A stretch of 64,000 nucleotides of DNA from NCBI GenBank assembly GCA_023382535.1, contig JAHDWA010000003.1, positions 107,761 to 171,760 of the forward strand, in the 5' to 3' direction. The notes under the pieces are model-generated. The model was not told where the DNA came from, did no database searches, and worked only from the letters and a program-made list of their open reading frames with translations. Both the position numbers and the translations under genes were made by a program. Source of the DNA: Anaerolineae bacterium (GTDB taxonomy: Bacteria > Chloroflexota > Anaerolineae > 4572-78 > J111). Positions 59,269 through 64,000 of the stretch are shown piece by piece; the first letter of the stretch is position 1, and each line of letters starts with the position of its first letter.

Positions 59269-60528
59269 ATGACAGCTCAAGCTGAAAAGCCTTTACGCGT
59301 TATTTTGCTGATGAAAGCGACCACCTACCGGGCGCGGTCTTTTCTCGAAGCGGCCGCGCGCCTGGGCATCGAAGTGGTTAAGGGGCTGGACATGCCCCCC
59401 GAACTGGCCGAATATTGGCAGGCGCCGTTAGGTCTGCAATTTGACCAGCCGGAACTAGCGGCGCAAGCGATTGTCAACTTTGCCCGCGCGACCCCGGTCC
59501 AGGCTATCCTGGCCGTTGACGACAGCGCCACCGTCCTGGCGGCGCTGGCCAGCGAAGCGCTGGGCCTGGCTCATAATTCCAGCGAGGCAGCCCTGGCCGC
59601 GCGCAACAAACATCGCATGCGCCAGCTTTTGGCTGCCGCCGGTGTGCCGTCGCCGAAATTTAGCCTGTACGAGATGAATGATGACCCGGCCAGAATCGCG
59701 GCAGAGGTGGAATATCCCTGCGTGGTCAAGCCGCTGCTCCTATCCGGCAGCCGGGGAGTCATCCGGGCTGATAATCCGGTGGAGTTTGAGGTGGCCTTCC
59801 GGCGGTTGGGGCGATTGCTGGCTTCTATGCAAAGGGTGCCGGGTTCTACCCAAATTCTGGTCGAGAACTTTATCCCCGGTTTTGAAGTGGCCCTGGAAGG
59901 GATGCTGGATCGGGGAGAGTTGAAGGTGCTGGCTTTATTCGACAAGCCCGATCCCCTTGACGGGCCTTTTTTCGAGGAGACAATTTATGTAACCCCTTCT
60001 CATTTGCCTGACCTGATCCAAGCCGAGATTGCCGCCTGTACCGCCTGCGCAGCGACAGCCTTAGGACTGCGCCAAGGCCCCATTCACGCCGAGCTGCGGG
60101 TTAACGAGGCAGGGCCGTGGATTGTCGAGGTGGCGGGCCGCTCCATCGGCGGGCTGTGCTCGCAGACATTACGCTTTGGTCCTGAGGTGTCTTTAGAGGA
60201 ATTAATTTTGCGCCAGGCGGTGGGGCTGGAAATTGATTCCTGGCGCGGCGATGAAGGAGCTAAAGGCGTGATGATGATCCCGATTCCGGCGGCGGGGCTG
60301 CTCAAGCGGGTGACCGGGGTCGAGGCCGCCAGGCAAGTACCGGGAATCGAATCAGTCGAGATTACGGCTCAACTCTACCAGCCGCTGGTCCCCCTGCCCG
60401 AGGGGGAGAGCTATCTCGGCTTTATCTTTGCCCGTGGCATACAGCCTGACGAGGTTGAGGCCGCGTTGCGCCAGGCCCACGCCCAGCTTCACTTTGACGT
60501 AGAAACATTGCTGCCGGTGTTGCAGTAA
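59269..60528 (+). CDS. ATP-grasp carboxylate-amine ligase
   Basis: The 419-residue protein has a Rossmann-like preATP-grasp domain (LRVILLMKATTYRARSFLEA), the lysine segments PCVVKPLLLSGSRGVIRADN and ILVENFIPGFEVALEGML, and the Mg-binding Glu-Asn region HAELRVNEAGPWIVEVAGR with Glu/Asn replaced partly by Val. Family members ligate amino acids or peptides using ATP. A C-terminal 80 residues form an extra domain. It is a monocistronic gene with its own promoter; the product cannot be predicted. Confidence 0.8.
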   Translation: MTAQAEKPLRVILLMKATTYRARSFLEAAARLGIEVVKGLDMPPELAEYWQAPLGLQFDQPELAAQAIVNFARATPVQAILAVDDSATVLAALASEALGLAHNSSEAALAARNKHRMRQLLAAAGVPSPKFSLYEMNDDPARIAAEVEYPCVVKPLLLSGSRGVIRADNPVEFEVAFRRLGRLLASMQRVPGSTQILVENFIPGFEVALEGMLDRGELKVLALFDKPDPLDGPFFEETIYVTPSHLPDLIQAEIAACTACAATALGLRQGPIHAELRVNEAGPWIVEVAGRSIGGLCSQTLRFGPEVSLEELILRQAVGLEIDSWRGDEGAKGVMMIPIPAAGLLKRVTGVEAARQVPGIESVEITAQLYQPLVPLPEGESYLGFIFARGIQPDEVEAALRQAHAQLHFDVETLLPVLQ

Positions 60529-60530
60529 CC

Positions 60531-60610
60531 AGTAGCCAGTAGCCAGTGATCAGTATTCGTAGTCAGAACAAAATTTTCTGACTACTGACATCTGATAACT
60601 GATAACTGAA
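60531..60610. repeat. Iterated palindromic element between convergent genes
   Basis: CCAGTAGCCAGTAGCCAGT and CTGATAACTGATAACTG flank a perfect hairpin GTAGTCAGAA / TTCTGACTAC (60559-60585). The whole is an imperfect inverted repeat, of the same kind as 35603-35655 and 46083-46135. Confidence 0.65.
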
Positions 60611-60611
60611 C

Positions 60612-60920
60612 CTACTTTTTCCGCGCCGGCCCGCCGCCTTTGGCTCCGGGTGTGCCTTCGGGCGTCCAGCCTTCCGGCATCATCGCGCCAGGGCCGAAGA
60701 AAAACTGTTCCATTTGTTCTTTCAAAAATTCACGCGCCTGGGGGTCGGCCAGAACCAGGCCGTAGTGGTTGATCAGCAGGACTTGCTGCTGAATCCACAT
60801 GTCCCAGGCCTGCTGGGAGACATTGTTAAAAATCTTGTCGCCCAATTCGCCGGGGAAAGGCGGTTTTTCCAGCCCCGGCAGCTCGCGGCCCAATTTAACG
60901 CACTGCACCATTCGTGTCAT
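60612..60920 (-). CDS. yggX: YggX-family Fe(II)/oxidative-damage protection protein
   Basis: The 102-residue protein matches YggX: TRMVQCVKLGRELPGLEKPP with Cys7, GDKIFNNVSQQAWDMWIQQQ and LADPQAREFLKEQMEQFFFG. YggX helps protect Fe-S clusters and traffic iron. The C-terminal PGAKGGGPARKK extension is not in the E. coli protein (91 aa). Confidence 0.9.
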   Translation of the reverse strand: MTRMVQCVKLGRELPGLEKPPFPGELGDKIFNNVSQQAWDMWIQQQVLLINHYGLVLADPQAREFLKEQMEQFFFGPGAMMPEGWTPEGTPGAKGGGPARKK

Positions 60921-60953
60921 AAGAGCTCCATCCTAAATAAACAATTCACAGAT

Positions 60954-61343
60954 TTACCACTTTTCAACGACCAGCCCGTCTACGTAGGTAAAGTGGTGGT
61001 CGTCGGTAATCAAAGTCCAGCCTTGCTCAAGGCATTGTGCTGCGATCCAAATGTCATTTTCGGGAATAGGGCGGCCTTTCACTTTTAGGGCATAACGCAC
61101 TTTAGCATAAGTTGTAGCGGTTTCTTGGCCCATCGGCGTAGAAGTGCAGACTTTGATAAAGTTCAAGTAGCGGGCCAAATTTTCGAGAGGGCGTGCTGAA
61201 TTTTCTGCTCCAAACAACAACTCCCCCACAACTACTAACGGCAGCACTACGGATGGCGGAATAGTTATTTTGGCTACGATGGCTGTATCTCCATTGAGAA
61301 AACGAATCGCCGTGGTAGTATCAAAGGCGATTTCACCACTCAT
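60954..61343 (-). CDS. PIN-domain toxin (VapC-like)
   Basis: I take MSGEIAFDTTTAIRFL as start since the gene overlaps the antitoxin by 11 bp. The 129-residue PIN fold retains acidic residues Asp8, Glu41, Asp97 and Asp114/115, which bind Mg for RNA cleavage. Such toxins cut tRNA or rRNA. An in-frame extension to 61460 runs through the antitoxin and is unlikely. Confidence 0.85.
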   Translation of the reverse strand: MSGEIAFDTTTAIRFLNGDTAIVAKITIPPSVVLPLVVVGELLFGAENSARPLENLARYLNFIKVCTSTPMGQETATTYAKVRYALKVKGRPIPENDIWIAAQCLEQGWTLITDDHHFTYVDGLVVEKW

Positions 61344-61560
61344 TGGGGTCAATCCTCTCAAATTCCTCTTCAATAACGCGGATAAGGTCAGCCGCTTCCT
61401 CATCCGTGAGGATACCGGCAAATTGGAGGAGTGAAGGCGATTGAGCTTCCTCGGCTTCAATCGTAATTTTCACCTTGCTGTGCTCGGCTAATCCCTCCGG
61501 CTGGGTGAGCAGACGCAGCGCCCCGTTTTCATAAATTGCTTCCAGAGTTTGCGGAAACAT
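61333..61560 (-). CDS. Antitoxin of the AF2212/DUF104 type
   Basis: The 75-residue protein starts MFPQTLEAIYENGALRLLTQ, the AF2212-like beta-strand motif of antitoxins with an AbrB-like N-terminus; its acidic C-terminal helix (DEEAADLIRVIEEEFERIDP) would occupy the toxin site. AAGGAG precedes the ATG. The pair is an operon. Confidence 0.85.
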   Translation of the reverse strand: MFPQTLEAIYENGALRLLTQPEGLAEHSKVKITIEAEEAQSPSLLQFAGILTDEEAADLIRVIEEEFERIDPNEW

Positions 61561-61851
61561 AGGCTTCTCCTTTTTACAAAGGACACTATAGAAATTCTGC
61601 CTCAGAAGTCAAAACTTTCTCGACAGGTAATGTCTGGCCCTATTCTCGGTGGATTTTACCTCACGACCCGAGTTCAATCAAATGTATCTATAGATACCTA
61701 CTCACATCCGACTCCGTGTTTAAAAATAGAGCTTTTGTTGTATAAACAGGTATGGTAAAATGGATAAAGTCTCAAAAGTGCCTTTTATTTATGCTGGCTC
61801 ATTCCTACCGCTAGCTTCATCATAGCCTATCCGTTTATGTTGAGGTTAAGT
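61561..61851. other. AT-rich spacer
   Basis: 291 bp, AT-richer than the rest of the window. A 69-codon plus-strand frame (61549-61758) overlaps the antitoxin start and lacks a site, so it is not called. No repeats found. Confidence 0.5.
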
Positions 61852-62638
61852 ATGCCCAACCAGAGAAAAGAACCCAGTTCAAGTTTTGAAAGTGATTTTG
61901 AACGATTGATTAAAATAATTCCTGAAAGAACAACAACAAGCTAAAGCAAAACAACCTCCACTAAATGCTGATAGCGGATTACCCACTCAACCGCCGAAAC
62001 AATTACCTGGAGGTCAACCACTTTTTGAAGTTGATCGGGAGGGAATTCTGAAAGGATCGAAAGAGCCAAAAAGGCCCACTGCTGAAAAATTGCCAAATGG
62101 GGAACAAACTCCAGATACAAAACCTCTACCACCAACAAGTGCCCCGCACCTGCCAGAACAACAAACTCTGCCCTTTCCTTCTGATAAATGGTATGAAGAA
62201 ATCTACCAATTACTCCCTAAAACGGCTATGATATTTGATCAAGCAAAGCAGTTAATAAAAGATGTGTTGCAGCCGGGCATGGAACAGTTACGAAATATTC
62301 TCTATCACCGACCGTTTGGGGAGAAAAGGGAAAAAGTTCCTGTTACTGTTGACTTGATCGAGTTACAGAAGCTTAAGGCTCGTTTGGAAGAAAAGACAAG
62401 AAGAGTAGGTAAGTTACTCCTACAAAGCCAAGAAGATCCGACGAAACCAATCGGAAATTACTTGGAGGCAGCACAATTAGGTTGTGAAATGTTCCAACAA
62501 GTATTGGATAGCAAGTCTTTCACAGTGGGATTAGGGCGGCTAGCTTGGGCCAGGGATGAGCAGGAAAGAGAATTTAGCTCATGCAAAGTTTTAGTGGGGA
62601 ATTGCAAAGGTTTACTCAAAAAGAACGAGACTTGCTGA
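61852..62638 (+). pseudogene. Frameshifted, AT-rich gene of unknown function
   Basis: An ATG with TGAGGT upstream begins MPNQRKEPSSSFESDFERLI; near 61921 the frame shifts by one base, after which 230 codons (KEQQQAKAKQPPLNADSGLP to LLKKNETC) stay open without any ATG until well inside. Removing one C from ATTCC would join them (RLIKIILKEQQQ). The Gln/Pro-rich N-terminal part and helical C-terminal part are unlike neighbours, and AT content is higher, so recent acquisition is possible. A sequencing error cannot be excluded. The next gene overlaps its end by 58 bp in another frame. Confidence 0.5.
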
Positions 62639-63015
62639 TAAAACATAATGTGCCGGTACCTAATATCCTGATAAAGGAAGGACTTCCAGCCCTTGAAAAC
62701 ATTAAGCAAGGTAAAGATGCGCCTCATACTCTGATAAAAAAGTCTCTCGAAATACTACGTGATGAGACCTGCAAATTACAAGCTACTTTGGAAAAGGAAA
62801 CTCCTGAAGCAAAAAAACGGGAGTTGGTAAAAAAAGTGCTGGTTAAGACGGTTATCGCCGGTTCAGCTTGTGTTGTTGCTATAGTCAATGTTATGGCTGA
62901 ACAAGATGGTACATTGACACCGGCAGAGGCGACTTTATCGGGGCATATAGCAGCAGGGATCATCGGAGCCGCTGCTACAGATGTGATGAATTTTATGGCT
63001 TCACTGGCAAGCTAG
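62581..63015 (+). CDS. Hypothetical AT-rich protein with C-terminal membrane segment, 144 aa
   Basis: The start overlaps the preceding frame. Residues 1-82 are charged and helical (FSGELQRFTQKERDLLIKHN, KETPEAKKRELVKKVLVKT); residues 85-100 and 117-140 are hydrophobic (VIAGSACVVAIVNVM, HIAAGIIGAAATDVMN). It could be the end of the frameshifted gene, since its frame would rejoin after a second shift, or an independent gene. Codon use is AT-rich like its neighbour. Confidence 0.5.
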   Translation: MQSFSGELQRFTQKERDLLIKHNVPVPNILIKEGLPALENIKQGKDAPHTLIKKSLEILRDETCKLQATLEKETPEAKKRELVKKVLVKTVIAGSACVVAIVNVMAEQDGTLTPAEATLSGHIAAGIIGAAATDVMNFMASLAS

Positions 63016-63037
63016 GCCCGTAGATGGGATAAAACTT

Positions 63038-63940
63038 TTGAATCCAGGTATTGTCTTCTTCGGAATGCAAGGAGTACTTTCCCTGTCTCCGCTTCAAGCA
63101 TTGATCGAGGCCGGAGTCGAGGTCAAGGCGGTCATCATTCCGGCTGAACGAACCACTGCTGCACTGTCTCCCCGCCGGATTGAACCTCCCTTCTCCTCCC
63201 CAACTGATTTGCCGGTCATCAACCCCTATTTCAACTACAATATTGTTCATCTGGCCTGGGAATATAACATACCCGTATGGGAAGTGGGTCGCCTGGCCAA
63301 CCCGTCAACACTAGCCTTGCTCGCTAACCTGCAACCTAACTTGATCGTCGTCGCCTGTTTCCCCTCAATTTTTCCTGCCAGCGTGCTGCAACTCCCGCGC
63401 TATGGCTGCTTGAATCTCCATCCCTCGCTGCTGCCGGCTTATCGCGGCCCGGCCCCGCTGTTCTGGATGGCCCGCCAGGGCGAGCGCCAGGCAGGAGTGA
63501 CGCTGCATTTTATGGATGAGGGTACAGACAGTGGCGACCTTGTAGGGCAAACTTCTTTTGAGTGGCCGGAAGGTATCACCGGGCCGGAGCTGGAACAACG
63601 CTGCGCGGCGGCAGGCGGGCAGTTGCTGCTAGCGGCGGTCAAGCAACTCGTCCAGGCGGGTCAACTAGCCCGCCGGCCTCAGCCCCAAAAAGGCAGCAGC
63701 TACTTTTCCTGGCCGGGAGATGAGGATTTGGTGATACCGACGACCTGGGAGGCGCGCCGGGCCTTTAATTTTCTGCGGGCCGCCGCCGGCTGGCCGCTGG
63801 TCATTGCCGCAGGAGAACAACGTTTTCCGGTAAACCGGGCGCTGGGCTATGTGAACGGCCAGGTTTTAGGCCAGCCTTATCGCTATGAAAGCAATGAGGT
63901 CTGGATTCAATTTCAGCCCGGCGTTTTGAGAATTCGATAA
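63038..63940 (+). CDS. Formyltransferase-fold protein (Fmt-like)
   Basis: The TTG start is the only one that preserves strand 1 (GIVFFGMQGVL). The 300-residue product has the formyltransferase signature NLHPSLLPAYRGPAPLFW and the catalytic Asp in MDEGTDSGDLVG, as in methionyl-tRNA formyltransferase, with a C-terminal OB-like domain. The Asn-His-Asp triad corresponds to Fmt. It might be Fmt itself, but several motifs (WPEGITG, WPGDEDL) and the poor start site suggest a paralogue using another acceptor. Neighbour genes give no clue. Confidence 0.75.
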   Translation: MNPGIVFFGMQGVLSLSPLQALIEAGVEVKAVIIPAERTTAALSPRRIEPPFSSPTDLPVINPYFNYNIVHLAWEYNIPVWEVGRLANPSTLALLANLQPNLIVVACFPSIFPASVLQLPRYGCLNLHPSLLPAYRGPAPLFWMARQGERQAGVTLHFMDEGTDSGDLVGQTSFEWPEGITGPELEQRCAAAGGQLLLAAVKQLVQAGQLARRPQPQKGSSYFSWPGDEDLVIPTTWEARRAFNFLRAAAGWPLVIAAGEQRFPVNRALGYVNGQVLGQPYRYESNEVWIQFQPGVLRIR

Positions 63941-63943
63941 GGC

Positions 63944-64000
63944 TTAACCCGTTACAGTCTTCATCACCAGCAACCCCTCCCGCCGCTCGACGAGCATGGC
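63944..64000 (-). CDS. 3' end of a minus-strand gene
   Basis: The last 57 bp encode 18 codons (AMLVERREGLLVMKTVTG) and a TAA on the minus strand, convergent with the formyltransferase gene. The frame is open to the window edge. The function cannot be told. Confidence 0.45.
   Translation of the reverse strand, partial: AMLVERREGLLVMKTVTG

Noticed and set aside
1..64000. tRNA or rRNA genes
   Set aside because: No cloverleaf with a T-loop signature or rRNA-like conserved segment was noticed on either strand by eye.

Overview
The window is about 64 kb of moderately GC-rich bacterial chromosome, densely coded. I think it comes from a member of the Chloroflexota (Anaerolineae/Caldilineae type). 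This is an inference from gene content: an HU-like protein fused to an Ig-like C-terminal domain, Ser/Thr kinases with extracellular beta domains, RbsB/RbsC-type sugar transporters, tail-anchored SH3b/PD40 proteins, many intergenic palindromes, and a selenocysteine formate dehydrogenase with an NrfD-type membrane subunit. No rRNA, tRNA, CRISPR array or transposase gene was seen.

Layout. 1-8.2 kb is a cell-envelope block: a truncated NTF2-like protein, three membrane proteins with Pro/Thr-rich stalks (two are tandem SH3b plus beta-propeller paralogues), a lipoprotein whose C-terminal domain closely resembles the Hedgehog N-terminal signalling domain, and a Ser/Thr kinase with extracellular carbohydrate-binding-like and Ig-like domains. 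8.3-13.5 kb is a sugar uptake operon: PfkB kinase, a substrate-binding protein made of two apparently identical copies in one reading frame, permease and ATPase. 13.8-17.4 kb encodes a heterodimeric ABC exporter. 17.4-19.4 kb (minus) holds an N-formylglutamate-amidohydrolase-like secreted protein and a K+ channel. 19.7-22.0 kb carries DUF2382/YflT-type stress proteins. 22-25 kb is repeat-rich and contains an HU-like gene and a second sugar-binding lipoprotein. 25-28.7 kb (minus) pairs a PotD-like binding lipoprotein with a sensor histidine kinase.

29-38 kb mixes small membrane proteins, a methyltransferase/UbiA pair, a second formylglutamate-hydrolase-like protein, an EamA transporter, and a catabolic operon (SMP-30 lactonase, thiolase, ornithine-cyclodeaminase-like protein, FAD oxidoreductase). 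38-43.7 kb is a compact stress-response cluster: CsbD, GlsB-type, M48 protease, DUF883-like, DUF2892, DUF1328, a 49-aa YflT-like protein and three response regulators, two with a substituted phospho-acceptor. Six stress-type genes here and elsewhere in the window share a promoter-like 17-mer ending in GTATRG. GlgX and a polytopic membrane protein follow at 43.8-47.9 kb.

47.8-57.8 kb is a long minus-strand formate dehydrogenase operon: catalytic subunit with an in-frame TGA (Sec197) and SECIS-like hairpin, four-cluster beta subunit, NrfD-type subunit, four small genes of uncertain role, FdhE, Mrp/ApbC and FdhD. The last 6 kb holds a helix-hairpin-helix membrane protein, an ATP-grasp ligase, YggX, a PIN-domain toxin-antitoxin pair, an AT-rich frameshifted gene and a formyltransferase.

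Palindromic and low-complexity elements recur throughout. Two of them lie inside reading frames (histidine kinase and membrane protein) and are translated.
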